Shown here piece by piece: positions 9,421 to 17,867 of a stretch of DNA of 57,095 nucleotides. A program made the translations under genes and the position numbers. This DNA is from Oscillospiraceae bacterium (GTDB taxonomy: Bacteria > Bacillota > Clostridia > Oscillospirales > QAMX01). The notes beneath the pieces were generated by a model. The model made no database searches. It was not told the DNA's origin and saw only the letters and a program-made list of their open reading frames with translations. Location of the stretch: contig SVLQ01000016.1 of the NCBI GenBank assembly GCA_015067825.1, positions 1-57,095 of the forward strand, in the 5' to 3' direction. Position 1 is the first letter of the stretch; the number at the start of each line of letters is the position of its first letter.

Positions 9421-9747
9421 TCAATCGACCATCGGCCGCTGCGAGAGCTTGCGGATCAGCTCCCGGTTATCCTCCTGCAGCGTCGATTCGGCGACGATAT
9501 TTTTGGCCTTTGCGCCGCACTTGCGGCACTGATGTACGAGCTGCCAGCCCTTGGCCGGTTTGTAGACCACGCCGACTGGGTCCATGATCCCCTTGCATTC
9601 CGAGGCGCGATCGCCCGGCATGACGTCCACGTGCTTGGAGCACAGGCAAAACGGGCAATGATTGCGGTAGCTCCCGTTTGTTACCGGGACAACTTCTTTC
9701 CCGCAGTTTTCGCAGATAAATGCGACGTTTTCGGATTTATGACTCAT
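9421..9747 (-). CDS. RNHCP domain protein (small zinc-binding protein)
   Basis: 108 aa. It contains the family signature RNHCPFC near residue 25 and four Cys clusters: CENCGK, CPFCLCSKH, a lone Cys and CRKCG, consistent with two zinc sites. The family (RNHCP) is widespread in Firmicutes and actinobacteria but has no established function. The start at MSHKSENVAF is favoured because its ATG overlaps the TGA of yggS by four bases (ATGA), indicating translational coupling; the longer in-frame extension overlaps yggS and has no family similarity. It is 20 bp upstream of the PBP gene. Confidence 0.85.
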   Translation of the reverse strand: MSHKSENVAFICENCGKEVVPVTNGSYRNHCPFCLCSKHVDVMPGDRASECKGIMDPVGVVYKPAKGWQLVHQCRKCGAKAKNIVAESTLQEDNRELIRKLSQRPMVD

Positions 9748-10463
9748 TTTTCTTCTCTCCCTGCCGGCGGGTAATACCGCGGCCCAAAGATCGCCGTCCC
9801 CACGCGCACGATCGTCGCACCTTCTTCGACCGCCTCGGCATAGTCGTGGCTCATGCCCATCGAAAGCGTATCGAAGCAAGCCGGAAGATCACGCTTGAGC
9901 GACTCAAACATCGCGCGCATCCCGGCAAAATAGCGGCGGGCTTCTTCGCCCGCCGGCGGGATCGCCATCAGGCCGCGCAGCCGGATCGCCGGCAGATTTG
10001 CCACCACTTGGGCAAACGCCGCGGCATCGGCCGGGGCAATGCCCGCCTTCGACGCTTCGCTGCCGACGTTGATTTCGATCAGCACGTCGGCACAGCAGCC
10101 GACCTTCTGCGCCTGCTGCGAGATCGCAATCACCAGCTTTTCCGAATCGGCGGAGTGGATCATCGCCACTTTTCCGACGACGTATTTGACTTTATTGGTC
10201 TGCAGCGGCCCGATCAGGTGCAGCGGACAGTTGCCGTAGACGTTTTCCGCCAGCTTATCGCGCAGCTCCTGCACGCGGTTTTCACCGGCGGCATCGATGC
10301 CGGCTTCGATCGCAGCACCGATTTCTGCGGCGCTGCGCGTTTTGGTCGCGGCCAGAAGCGTTACCTCGTTCGCGCTGCGTCCGGCTTTGGCCGCGCTCGC
10401 ATTGATCTCTGCGCGGATCCTTTGTATATTTTCTCTGATTTGTTCCAGTTCCATGCTTGCCAT
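9744..10463 (-). CDS. yggS: YggS/PLPBP family pyridoxal phosphate homeostasis protein
   Basis: 239 aa, alanine-racemase-like TIM barrel that binds PLP without racemase activity and buffers PLP and branched amino acid pools. The PLP lysine lies in LLAATKT (about residue 41); GENRVQEL, HLIGPLQTNK and MGMSHDYAEAVEEG with VRVGTAIFG are family hallmarks. The start is either the ATG at 10463 or one three codons later (MELEQ); GGAAG lies upstream of both. In many Firmicutes yggS sits beside division genes; here it heads a run of cell-wall and replication genes. Confidence 0.94.
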   Translation of the reverse strand: MASMELEQIRENIQRIRAEINASAAKAGRSANEVTLLAATKTRSAAEIGAAIEAGIDAAGENRVQELRDKLAENVYGNCPLHLIGPLQTNKVKYVVGKVAMIHSADSEKLVIAISQQAQKVGCCADVLIEINVGSEASKAGIAPADAAAFAQVVANLPAIRLRGLMAIPPAGEEARRYFAGMRAMFESLKRDLPACFDTLSMGMSHDYAEAVEEGATIVRVGTAIFGPRYYPPAGREEK

Positions 10464-10532
10464 TCTTCTTCCATAGCTTTTCGCCGGCGCACCGAAAAAA
10501 GCGCGCGATCCGCCAGCATATACCTAATTACT

Positions 10533-10561
10533 ATTATACCCTTTAAATGTAAAAAATGCAA
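10533..10561 (-). promoter_or_regulatory. Sigma-A promoter of the yggS-dnaE operon
   Basis: Minus strand: -35 TTGCAT (10556-10561), 17-bp spacer, -10 TATAAT (10533-10538), about 70 bp upstream of yggS. No comparable promoter was found before dnaE. Confidence 0.75.
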
Positions 10562-10670
10562 GAACAACCGCAAGCTTCTGCGCCATCTGCACAGGCTTTT
10601 CCGAAATATCTATTCCCTTTTTCCGGCAAATATGATACAATAAAACCACCACGCAAAAGGAGCGATGCAC

Positions 10671-11639
10671 ATGAACGGAACCGAACGCGTCAGCCGTACG
10701 ATCCGCGGACTGGAAGTCGACCGCCAACCGATCTACGGCTGGTTATCGGCCAATTTGTCCGAGGAGATTTCCGCCCGTTTCGGCTCGGTCGAAGCTTTTG
10801 AAGACCGCTATGAGTTCGACGCCGCCCATATTTTCGGCGGTCCCGGTTCGTTCCGTGGGGACGTGATCGATGCCATCGCCGCGGAGGCGGACGAGCTCAC
10901 GCCCGATCTCCTCGCCGACGCCGATATCTTCACCTCGCCCGACAACATGGACGATTACGAAAATCTGCGCCGTTCGATCGCCTTCCACAAAGAGCGTGGC
11001 AGATTCTGCTACGTGCAGACGCCGGGCTTTTTCGAGCAATTCAACGGCGTTTTCGGCATTGAAAACCAGCTTCTCTACCTCGCAATGTACCCCGAAGAGC
11101 TGGAGCGCTTATATGCGCGGCAGGCCGAATGGACGATTGCCTTCGCCGACCACTGCATCGACTGCGGCGCCGACATGATCCACATTTCCGACGACTGGGG
11201 CGCACAGAAGGATATGCTTTTCAATCCCACGCTCTGGCGCGAGATCATTTATCCGCACTTAAAACGCATCGTCGACCACGTTCATTCCCGCGGCGTGTTC
11301 GTCAGCCTGCATTCCGACGGTTGCATCAAGCGCGTGACCGACGATCTCGCCGAGCTCGGCTTCGACGTGATCCACCCGTGGCAGGAAAGCGCGGGCATGG
11401 ACTACGAGACCTACCTCGAAAAATACGCCGACAAATTCGCCATTCTCGGCGGCATCTGCATCCAGACCGTGCTGGGACTTCTCCCGAAAGAGAAACTGGA
11501 GACCGAGATCCGCCGCGTTTTCTCACTTCTGAAGGGCAAGCGTTGGATCTGCTGCACGACGCATTACGTGCAGAACCACTGCTCGATCGAAGATCTCGCC
11601 TTCGCCTACGATCTGATCAGGAAGCTGGCGCGAGAATAG
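10671..11639 (+). CDS. Uroporphyrinogen decarboxylase (URO-D) family protein
   Basis: 322 aa with the URO-D/MtaA barrel fold signature: an N-terminal Arg-containing helix, DWGAQKDMLFNPTLW near residue 180, SLHSDGCIKR near 215 and a final GGICIQTVLG segment. Heme-pathway HemE normally has a characteristic N-terminal substrate motif that I do not see here. In anaerobes most such paralogs are demethylases or corrinoid-related methyltransferases, and no heme genes are nearby, so it is better called a URO-D-family protein. AAGGAG eight bases upstream supports the ATG at 10671 over the one at 10665. A TACAAT -10-like box stands at 10636-10641. Confidence 0.85.
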   Translation: MNGTERVSRTIRGLEVDRQPIYGWLSANLSEEISARFGSVEAFEDRYEFDAAHIFGGPGSFRGDVIDAIAAEADELTPDLLADADIFTSPDNMDDYENLRRSIAFHKERGRFCYVQTPGFFEQFNGVFGIENQLLYLAMYPEELERLYARQAEWTIAFADHCIDCGADMIHISDDWGAQKDMLFNPTLWREIIYPHLKRIVDHVHSRGVFVSLHSDGCIKRVTDDLAELGFDVIHPWQESAGMDYETYLEKYADKFAILGGICIQTVLGLLPKEKLETEIRRVFSLLKGKRWICCTTHYVQNHCSIEDLAFAYDLIRKLARE

Positions 11640-11699
11640 TCCCCTGTTTCCCCTCATTTGGAAATCCGGACACAGCCAAACATTATCAAAGGAGCGTTT

Positions 11700-12164
11700 A
11701 TGAAAGACATTGAGCAATTGATTTGCGAACATCTCGCAAGCGAGAAAAAAGAAACCGCGTTGGGATTTGTCGCATATCTCAAGGAAAACAAACTGACGTT
11801 GTACCGAGATACCGGCGCTTGTTGGAAGGATAAAATCTACTACTGGATCAAAAATGCCAACGACTGCATCGGTTTTATCGCCATCGCCGATCCGGAAGAA
11901 CCGCATAATCGTTGGACGGTTTGGTCGGACGACAGCGTAGCCTACGAAACGCCGCTTGTGGCAGAAGAAATCAAACACGTCGCATGGGAGCACGTCGATG
12001 ATTGCGGACACTGCGGTTCTTGCGGCGGCGGAACGACCAAAACGATTTTTGGCAAGCGTTTTGACAACGTCTGCGGATGCACGTTCCGCATCGACAATGC
12101 AGGGCTTCGCGACTTGCCGTTTTTAAAAACGATGATTCAGCTTCGCATACAAGAAAACGTGTAA
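11700..12164 (+). CDS. Small conserved protein of unknown function with CGxCGxC motif
   Basis: 154 aa; start fixed by AAAGGAG before the ATG. No recognised catalytic domain. It has a mixed alpha/beta N-terminal region and a Cys cluster CGHCGSCGGG (about residues 101-110) followed by KTIFGKRFDNVCGC, so five closely spaced Cys that could hold a metal or form disulfides. Similar C-termini occur in uncharacterised clostridial proteins, but I cannot name the family with confidence. The gene is less GC-rich than its neighbours. It follows the URO-D gene by 60 bp and ends at a shared bidirectional terminator. Confidence 0.75.
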   Translation: MKDIEQLICEHLASEKKETALGFVAYLKENKLTLYRDTGACWKDKIYYWIKNANDCIGFIAIADPEEPHNRWTVWSDDSVAYETPLVAEEIKHVAWEHVDDCGHCGSCGGGTTKTIFGKRFDNVCGCTFRIDNAGLRDLPFLKTMIQLRIQENV

Positions 12165-12184
12165 TTCATCACACATAAAAAAAG

Positions 12185-12224
12185 CAGACGGAAGATCCTT
12201 TTTTCGGATCCTTCCGTCTGTTTT
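12185..12224. terminator. Bidirectional terminator between convergent genes
   Basis: Long stem CAGACGGAAG(G)ATCC / GGATCCTTCCGTCTG (12185-12198 with 12206-12220, one bulge), T tract on the plus side (12221-12224) and A-rich flank (T-rich on minus) on the other. It separates the convergent genes ending at 12164 and 12227. Confidence 0.8.
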
Positions 12225-12226
12225 CG

Positions 12227-12727
12227 TTACTCAGGTTTTTTGATCGCGATCAGCGCCGCCCCGAAATACTTGCGGCGTTTTAGAAACCGCTCCAGGCTCG
12301 CACCGTAATGATCCGGGCCGGTGGAATTCCGGTAAGTATTGTAGCCGACAATGCCTTCGGGCGTTTTGTGCAGCGCCACGAAATGCGCACCCAGCCGAAG
12401 CTTTTGATGCCACCAGTAGAACAGAATGGCCGCATCGCACGTTTCCAGCGCCTCGTCGAAGCGGTCGCGGCGCAAGATCGTTTCCACGCGATAGCCGCGG
12501 CGCTTCATAAACGTCGCCGGGGCAGTGATCCACGTGCCAAGATTGCCGTGGATCACCGGAAACGCCCGCTCAAACCAGCGGATGAGCACTTCGGGCGATT
12601 CGCGGTCGCCCAACAGCAAAAGCGCATTGTACGCCGCAATCCAGCCGCAGCCGGTCGCCGCGCTCGTACGCAGGCCGTAACGCCACTGTTCCTTGGGGAT
12701 ATCGCGCTGACAGTAGATCAGATCCAT
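12227..12727 (-). CDS. Putative papain-like (C39-type fold) protein of the ABC/DUF1854 operon
   Basis: 166 aa, no firm family assignment. Three segments are arranged as in C39-like cysteine peptidase folds: TGCGWIAAYNALLLLG (Cys about residue 27) resembles the nucleophile helix, GAHFVALH (His about 115) the catalytic-His strand, and GYNTYRN (Asn about 129) the third-residue position. This is inference from pattern only; the protein is not secreted by any visible signal. It starts 12 bp after the stop of the upstream ABC gene, with TAGGAGCGG overlapping that stop, so co-transcription and coupled translation are likely. It could be a processing or bacteriocin-type enzyme for the exporter's substrate, or unrelated. 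Confidence 0.6.
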   Translation of the reverse strand: MDLIYCQRDIPKEQWRYGLRTSAATGCGWIAAYNALLLLGDRESPEVLIRWFERAFPVIHGNLGTWITAPATFMKRRGYRVETILRRDRFDEALETCDAAILFYWWHQKLRLGAHFVALHKTPEGIVGYNTYRNSTGPDHYGASLERFLKRRKYFGAALIAIKKPE

Positions 12728-12739
12728 CGTTTTCCGCTC

Positions 12740-14935
12740 CTACGCTTCGGTGTGCAGCTTGTTCGTCTGCTTCTGCGCCATGACCAGGCGGTAGTAGATG
12801 CCGCGCTGCTCCAAAAGTTCCTTGTGCGTACCGACTTCGGCGATCTGCCCCTTCTCGATGACGACCAGACGGTCGGCATGGCGCAGCGTGGACAGGCGGT
12901 GGGCAATCGCGATCGTCGTGCGGTTTTCGACCAGGCGCCCCAGCGCTTCCTGGATCTTTGCCTCGGTCTCGGGGTCGAGCGCACTCGTCGCCTCGTCGAG
13001 GATCAGGATCTTGGGGTTGCGGAGCACGGCGCGGGCGATCGCCAGACGCTGGCGTTCGCCGCCGGAGAGCGTGTGGCCGTTTTCGCCGAGGATCGTGTTG
13101 TAGCCGTCGGGCAGCTTGATGATGAATTCGTGCGCGTTGGCCGCTTTCGCCGCCGCCACGACTTCTTCGACCGTCGCGTCGGCTTTGGCGTAGCGGATGT
13201 TTTCGTAGACGCTGCCGGTGAAGAGGAACGTCTCCTGGAAGACGACGCCGATATTCTCGTGCAGCGTTTTCTGGCTGATCTCGCGCAGGTCGACGCCGTC
13301 GAGGCGGATCGCGCCGGAGTTGGGATCGTAGAGGCGCATGACCATGTTGATCATCGTCGACTTGCCTGCGCCGGAATGGCCGACGAGGCCGATCATTTCG
13401 CCCGGACGGATCTCGAGCGAGACGTTTTTCAGCACGGGTTCGTACGATTTATAGCCAAACTTGACGTTTTCAAAGGTGATGCCGCCTTTGAGCTCCGGTT
13501 CGACCGGATTCTGCACGTCGTCGATCTCCGGCTTTTCGTCGAAGATCTCAAAGAGCTTGACAAGGCTCGTGACCATGTTGGCGAGCCAACGCGGGATCGA
13601 GGTCATCCACCGCAGCGGCTGGTAGATATACGAGAGGAACAGCACGAACTGGATCAGCTCGCCCAGGCTCATCGTGCCGTTTAAGACCATACGGCCGCCG
13701 AAATAGAGCACGAAGAATTCGCCGATGCCGACGAAGAAGTTGAGCACGGGGAACACCTCGGCCCAGAAGCGCTCGTTGGACATGCTGACCTTCGCCAGTT
13801 TTTCGCGGGCGTTGCTGAACTTTTCGATCTCGCGTTCTTCGTTGCCGAAGGTCTTGACCACGCGGATACCTTTGATGATATCGTGGAGGATCGAGTTGGA
13901 GCGCGAATCGAGCCGCCATTGTTTTTCATAGCGGAAGTGGATGTACTTGAAGAAGCGGCTGATAAACAGGAGCGCAAGCGGCACGGGCAGGAACACAAAC
14001 AACGTCAGCAGAGGGTTCGTGACGAGCAGGACGATCGCGATGATCACAAACATCACGCTCTGTTCGATCATAAAACGCCCCTGATCGACGATAAACTGCC
14101 GGATCGTCTGCGTGTCCGAGGAGATGCGCTTCATCAGATCGCCGCTCGTTTTCTTCGACATCGACGACATCGAAAGCTTCTGCACCTTATCGTAGGCCTC
14201 GCAGCGCAACTCGTGCGAGAAGCGGCTGCCGATCTTGTTGGCGATGCGCACGGAAACGATGCTGAAAAATTCGCCCAGCGCGCGCGCGCCGATCAGCAAG
14301 CCGGCAATGACGAGAACACCCACCGCGGGGTTCGAGAAGTACGGTTTGGCATCTTCGGACGGTGCGAGATAATGGTCGGTGAGGATGCCGTTTAAGACCG
14401 GCGCCATGGCCATCATGATCCCCGAAAGGATCAGCACCAACGACGAAGCGATCAGCGGCTTCAGATACGGACGCATCAGCTTGAAGAGCCGGCGCCAGAT
14501 ATAGGATTTGTCGACGCAGAAAATGCACACTTCGAGTCCCGCGATCAGCGGACGGCCGCATTTGGGGCAGCGCGACTTTTCCAGATGCATGACCCGGCCT
14601 TCGTGACCGGTCTCGATATAGTAGTTGACGACCTTGCAGAGCTCGGCAATATCGTTGACCGCCGCCATCGTGAAGCGGCAGACAAACAGGTTTTCGCTGT
14701 CGTCGGGTTCGATCCCGTCCGCGCCCTTGAGCGCCAGTTCCAGCGTGCCGCAGCCGATGTCGGTGAACTGCTTGAGCTCACGCGCATCGTCGACCGAGCG
14801 GGCAAACACTTCTTTGCCGTCGATCTCGGCCCGCAAAATGCCGTCGGCAAAGGTCAGCTTCCCTTCGCACATTTCGCCGGAAGGCGTGAGGTCGAAGCCG
14901 ACTACGCCGGTCGTTTCGTGAGTTTCGGTCTGCAC
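12740..14935 (-). CDS. ABC exporter half-transporter with N-terminal zinc-ribbon extension (second subunit)
   Basis: 731 aa, starting at a GTG with AGAGGTGATC just upstream. Residues 1-115 form a soluble domain of unknown function, 118-140 a zinc ribbon (CPKCGRP...CIFC), then a six-helix type IV (MDR/lipid-exporter) membrane domain (about 158-450) and an ATPase domain with Walker A GHSGAGKST (~518), Q-loop VVFQETFLF, signature LSGGERQRLAIAR (~623), Walker B ILILDEATSALD and H-loop AIAHRLSTLRHAD. All catalytic residues are present. A longer ORF extension reads antisense-free into DUF1854 and is rejected. Together with the ABC gene at 15530 it most likely forms a heterodimeric exporter; the substrate is unknown. 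Confidence 0.92.
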   Translation of the reverse strand: MQTETHETTGVVGFDLTPSGEMCEGKLTFADGILRAEIDGKEVFARSVDDARELKQFTDIGCGTLELALKGADGIEPDDSENLFVCRFTMAAVNDIAELCKVVNYYIETGHEGRVMHLEKSRCPKCGRPLIAGLEVCIFCVDKSYIWRRLFKLMRPYLKPLIASSLVLILSGIMMAMAPVLNGILTDHYLAPSEDAKPYFSNPAVGVLVIAGLLIGARALGEFFSIVSVRIANKIGSRFSHELRCEAYDKVQKLSMSSMSKKTSGDLMKRISSDTQTIRQFIVDQGRFMIEQSVMFVIIAIVLLVTNPLLTLFVFLPVPLALLFISRFFKYIHFRYEKQWRLDSRSNSILHDIIKGIRVVKTFGNEEREIEKFSNAREKLAKVSMSNERFWAEVFPVLNFFVGIGEFFVLYFGGRMVLNGTMSLGELIQFVLFLSYIYQPLRWMTSIPRWLANMVTSLVKLFEIFDEKPEIDDVQNPVEPELKGGITFENVKFGYKSYEPVLKNVSLEIRPGEMIGLVGHSGAGKSTMINMVMRLYDPNSGAIRLDGVDLREISQKTLHENIGVVFQETFLFTGSVYENIRYAKADATVEEVVAAAKAANAHEFIIKLPDGYNTILGENGHTLSGGERQRLAIARAVLRNPKILILDEATSALDPETEAKIQEALGRLVENRTTIAIAHRLSTLRHADRLVVIEKGQIAEVGTHKELLEQRGIYYRLVMAQKQTNKLHTEA

Positions 14936-14979
14936 TGTGATCACCTCTTTCTTTTTGTGTCGTGCAGAGAAAGCACAGA

Positions 14980-15510
14980 TCAATACAGATACGGTTCGAT
15001 GCGGCGGCGGCTCTTGGAGTCGATCGCCCATACGTTGCGGATCTGGTAGCGGTTGCCGTCGACGTCGGTGATGATGATCGACTGCTCGTCGAGCATTTTG
15101 ATGCTCTTGGAGATATCCTTGACCGCAAACAGCTTTTTGTGCTCGCTGATCTTGACATCGAAGTAGAAATAGCCCATTTTTTCCTTGATCGACAGGATCT
15201 CGGTAACAACCGGACAATAATAGCGGTGCTCGAGCTCTTCGCGCACGATGGCCGCCTGCGCTTCCGGCAGGTCAGCGACGTCCTTTAAGATGCCGATCTC
15301 TTTGGATTCCATCGTCGCCACGGAGATGTAGCGGTACGGCTCGGAAAACGGCAGCACGCGCGCGAGCTTAACGCGCTTGTGGTCGGTCTCGCCGACCTTC
15401 AGGCAGAGAAAACCGTGGGAATTCGTATAGAAAAGCAGCGTCTTCGGATCAAACATACCGATATCGATCATCGAATCCGCGCCGACAGGCTTATTGTTGA
15501 CTTCCTGCAT
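14980..15510 (-). CDS. DUF1854 family protein
   Basis: 176 aa, soluble, no membrane segment or signal. Features that match DUF1854 are the early FDPKTLLFYTNSHGFLCL, the central RYISVATMESKEIGIL with DLPEAQAAIVREELEHRYY, and the end ITDVDGNRYQIRNVWAID. Family knowledge: DUF1854 genes are repeatedly adjacent to ABC exporter genes, and in some proteobacteria both are annotated as cyanophycin-metabolism-associated; no cyanophycin synthetase or cyanophycinase is present in this window. The protein lies between the two ABC subunits (19 bp after the first, 44 bp before the second), so it is probably a cytoplasmic partner of the transporter. AAGGAAGGGATC supports the start. Confidence 0.85.
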   Translation of the reverse strand: MQEVNNKPVGADSMIDIGMFDPKTLLFYTNSHGFLCLKVGETDHKRVKLARVLPFSEPYRYISVATMESKEIGILKDVADLPEAQAAIVREELEHRYYCPVVTEILSIKEKMGYFYFDVKISEHKKLFAVKDISKSIKMLDEQSIIITDVDGNRYQIRNVWAIDSKSRRRIEPYLY

Positions 15511-15529
15511 AGAAAGATCCCTTCCTTTC

Positions 15530-17827
15530 TTAGTCCTGACCGATGCCGACGTATTTCAGCGCTTCGGTCTGGATCTGGTAGAGCTTATAGTATTCGCCCT
15601 TCTTGCGCATCAGTTCCTGATAGCTGCCGTATTCGACGAGCTTGCCGTCGTCGATGACCGCGAGCATATCGGCATCGCGCAGGGTGGAGAGACGGTGGGC
15701 GATCGCCAGCGTGGTGCGGCCGGCTTTGAGCTTGGTCAGCGATTCCTGGATGTTGCGTTCGGTCTCGGTGTCCATGGCCGCGGTCGCTTCGTCGAGGATC
15801 AGGATCTTCGGGTTCTGGATGATCGTCCGCGCGATCGAAACGCGCTGGCGCTCACCGCCGGAGAGATTCTGTCCGCCCGCACCAACGCGCGTCTCGTAGC
15901 CATCGGGCAGCTTCATGATAAAGTCGTGGGCGCTCGCCGCCTTTGCCGCCGCAACCACTTCTTCCATCGTCGCTTCGGGCTTGGCGTAGCGGATATTGTC
16001 GGCGATCGTGCCCATAAAGAGGTAGATCTCCTGCGAGACGAGGCCGATATTCTTCCGCAGCTGCGCGAGCGACAGATCCTTGACGTCCACGCCGTCGATC
16101 TTGATCACGCCGGCTTTGGCGTCGTAGAGGCGGGCGATCAGGTTGGCGATCGTCGTTTTGCCCGCGCCGGTCTTGCCGACCACGCCCAACATCGTACCCG
16201 CTTCGATCTTCAGATCGAGCTTTTTGATGATCGGACGCGCCGGCTCGTACTCGAATTCCAGTTCGGAGATCTCCACGCCGCCCTTGAATTCCTCGAGGAC
16301 GACCGGATTTTCGCGTTCGGCAATATCGGGTTCGGTGTCGATGATCTCGAACACGCGCTGCGCCGAGTCGAAGCAGCGGGCCCACCAGTTGGAGACCCAC
16401 GAGAGGAAGTCCATCGGCCCCTGCAGCATTTCGATGTAGATCGTAAACGACAGGAGCGTGCCGAGGCTCATCTCCCCGTTGACGACCATCACGCCGCCGA
16501 CGCCGAGAACGACGGTCATCACGGCGTAGATAAAGAGGTTTAAGAGCGGATAGGCGATGTTTTCGTTGTTGGCGAGCTTCAGCTCGGCCTTCATCACCTT
16601 GCCGCTGGCATCGTCAAAACGGGCGTATTCTTCGTCTTCACGGGCAAACGCCTTGATCACGCGCTGGCCGTTGATGTTGTCGCTGATCATGTTGGAAACG
16701 TTGGAGCGGTAGACCCACATCCGGTGGTGCAGGCGGCGCCACATGGAATCCAGCAGTTTGAACACGAGGAAGATCACCGGGTAGGCGACGACCGTGATCA
16801 GCGTCAGCTTCCAGCTCATGATCGCCATGATGACCAGAACGCCGATGATCGTCATCACGTTGGTCACGCAGAAGGGCAGACCGTCGACGAAAAACCAGTA
16901 AATGTTGTTGGCATCGCTCGTCACGCGCTCCATCAGCGAACCGGTCTGCTTGGAGGTGTAGAAGCTCACGCCGAGGCGCTGCATGGCGCGGAAGATCTTG
17001 AGCATGATGTCGTAGATGACCCACGGCAGAATGCTCGCGAGCATCCATTGATACGCGATCGTAAACGCCAGGTTAATGAGGCGGATGCCGACGATCGCCA
17101 GAACCATGTATCCGAGCGAAACGATCAGCTCGGCAACGGGCGTTAAGTTCCCGGTGTTGAGCACTTTGTCGTAGAGCGTGCGCGTGGAGATCTGCGGTGT
17201 GACCAAGGTGATCAGCGTGCCCAGGATCATCGCGCCGATGATCATCGCGACCTGCGTCTTGTAGCCGCCGAAAAACGCAAACAGCCGCTTGACCGTCGAG
17301 CGTTTGTCGACGCATTTGGGGCAGATCTTGCGCTTCATGTCCGGGTAGCGCTGGCCGCACTTGGGACAGAACGGCGATTCGTGGAAGGTCTTGCGCACGG
17401 CCTCTAAGTCGCCGCCTTCCTTGACGGTGTTGAACGCCTTGACAAAATCGTTGAATTCGGGGTTCAGACCGATCGAATAGCGCGTAACGGCTTCTTCCTC
17501 GCCGTCTTTCTCCAGAATCAGGCGGCCCGTGGAGATATACTGTTCGGTCTTGAGCTTATCGATCTCTTCAAGCGGGATCGAGCGCACCTCGTCGATGCGG
17601 TAATCCGCGCGCAGCCGCCGGCTGCCCTTGACCTTGACGAGCGTTTCTTCGCCCAGCGCGAGGTAAAGCCCCTCGCGGTCAAACGCGATCCAGCAGCTCT
17701 TATACCCGCCTTCGGGATCCATGTCGCCGGTGACGGCATAACAAAAATCGTCGGTTTTGATCCCGCTCTTTTCCATCAGGCGCAAAACTTCCTTGGGAAG
17801 CTCGCCTGAAAACTCCTGTTTTTTCAT
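15530..17827 (-). CDS. ABC exporter half-transporter with N-terminal zinc-ribbon extension (first subunit)
   Basis: 765 aa. Residues 1-145 are a soluble beta-rich domain (possibly PH-like: YKSCWIAFDREGLYLALGEE), 151-172 a zinc ribbon (CPKCGQ...ICPKC), then the exporter membrane domain (about 185-480) and an ATPase domain with Walker A GKTGAGKTT (~550), VSQEIYLF, signature LSGGERQRVSIAR (~655), Walker B ILILDEATAAMD and AIAHRLSTLRDAD. Catalytic Glu and His are intact. It shares its layout with the 12740 subunit, pointing to an ancient duplication and a heterodimer. The Shine-Dalgarno GAGAGGAG stands about 13 nt from the ATG, unusually far, just after a 14-bp palindrome CCGGCCGCGGCCGG (17854-17867). 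Confidence 0.93.
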   Translation of the reverse strand: MKKQEFSGELPKEVLRLMEKSGIKTDDFCYAVTGDMDPEGGYKSCWIAFDREGLYLALGEETLVKVKGSRRLRADYRIDEVRSIPLEEIDKLKTEQYISTGRLILEKDGEEEAVTRYSIGLNPEFNDFVKAFNTVKEGGDLEAVRKTFHESPFCPKCGQRYPDMKRKICPKCVDKRSTVKRLFAFFGGYKTQVAMIIGAMILGTLITLVTPQISTRTLYDKVLNTGNLTPVAELIVSLGYMVLAIVGIRLINLAFTIAYQWMLASILPWVIYDIMLKIFRAMQRLGVSFYTSKQTGSLMERVTSDANNIYWFFVDGLPFCVTNVMTIIGVLVIMAIMSWKLTLITVVAYPVIFLVFKLLDSMWRRLHHRMWVYRSNVSNMISDNINGQRVIKAFAREDEEYARFDDASGKVMKAELKLANNENIAYPLLNLFIYAVMTVVLGVGGVMVVNGEMSLGTLLSFTIYIEMLQGPMDFLSWVSNWWARCFDSAQRVFEIIDTEPDIAERENPVVLEEFKGGVEISELEFEYEPARPIIKKLDLKIEAGTMLGVVGKTGAGKTTIANLIARLYDAKAGVIKIDGVDVKDLSLAQLRKNIGLVSQEIYLFMGTIADNIRYAKPEATMEEVVAAAKAASAHDFIMKLPDGYETRVGAGGQNLSGGERQRVSIARTIIQNPKILILDEATAAMDTETERNIQESLTKLKAGRTTLAIAHRLSTLRDADMLAVIDDGKLVEYGSYQELMRKKGEYYKLYQIQTEALKYVGIGQD

Positions 17828-17853
17828 TTCGGATTGTCAACTCCTCTCTGTTT

Positions 17854-17867
17854 CCGGCCGCGGCCGG
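17854..17867. repeat. 14-bp perfect palindrome before the first ABC gene
   Basis: CCGGCCGCGGCCGG, immediately upstream of the Shine-Dalgarno of the ABC gene at 17827. It may be an operator or an RNA hairpin that influences translation start. Confidence 0.5.

Noticed and set aside
14936..15217. 94-residue N-terminal extension of the second ABC gene
   Set aside because: Overlaps the DUF1854 gene in another frame; a GTG with a good ribosome site explains the start.
12227..17827. Cyanophycin metabolism locus
   Set aside because: DUF1854 and ABC genes alone do not show this; no cyanophycin synthetase, cyanophycinase or isoaspartyl dipeptidase is present.
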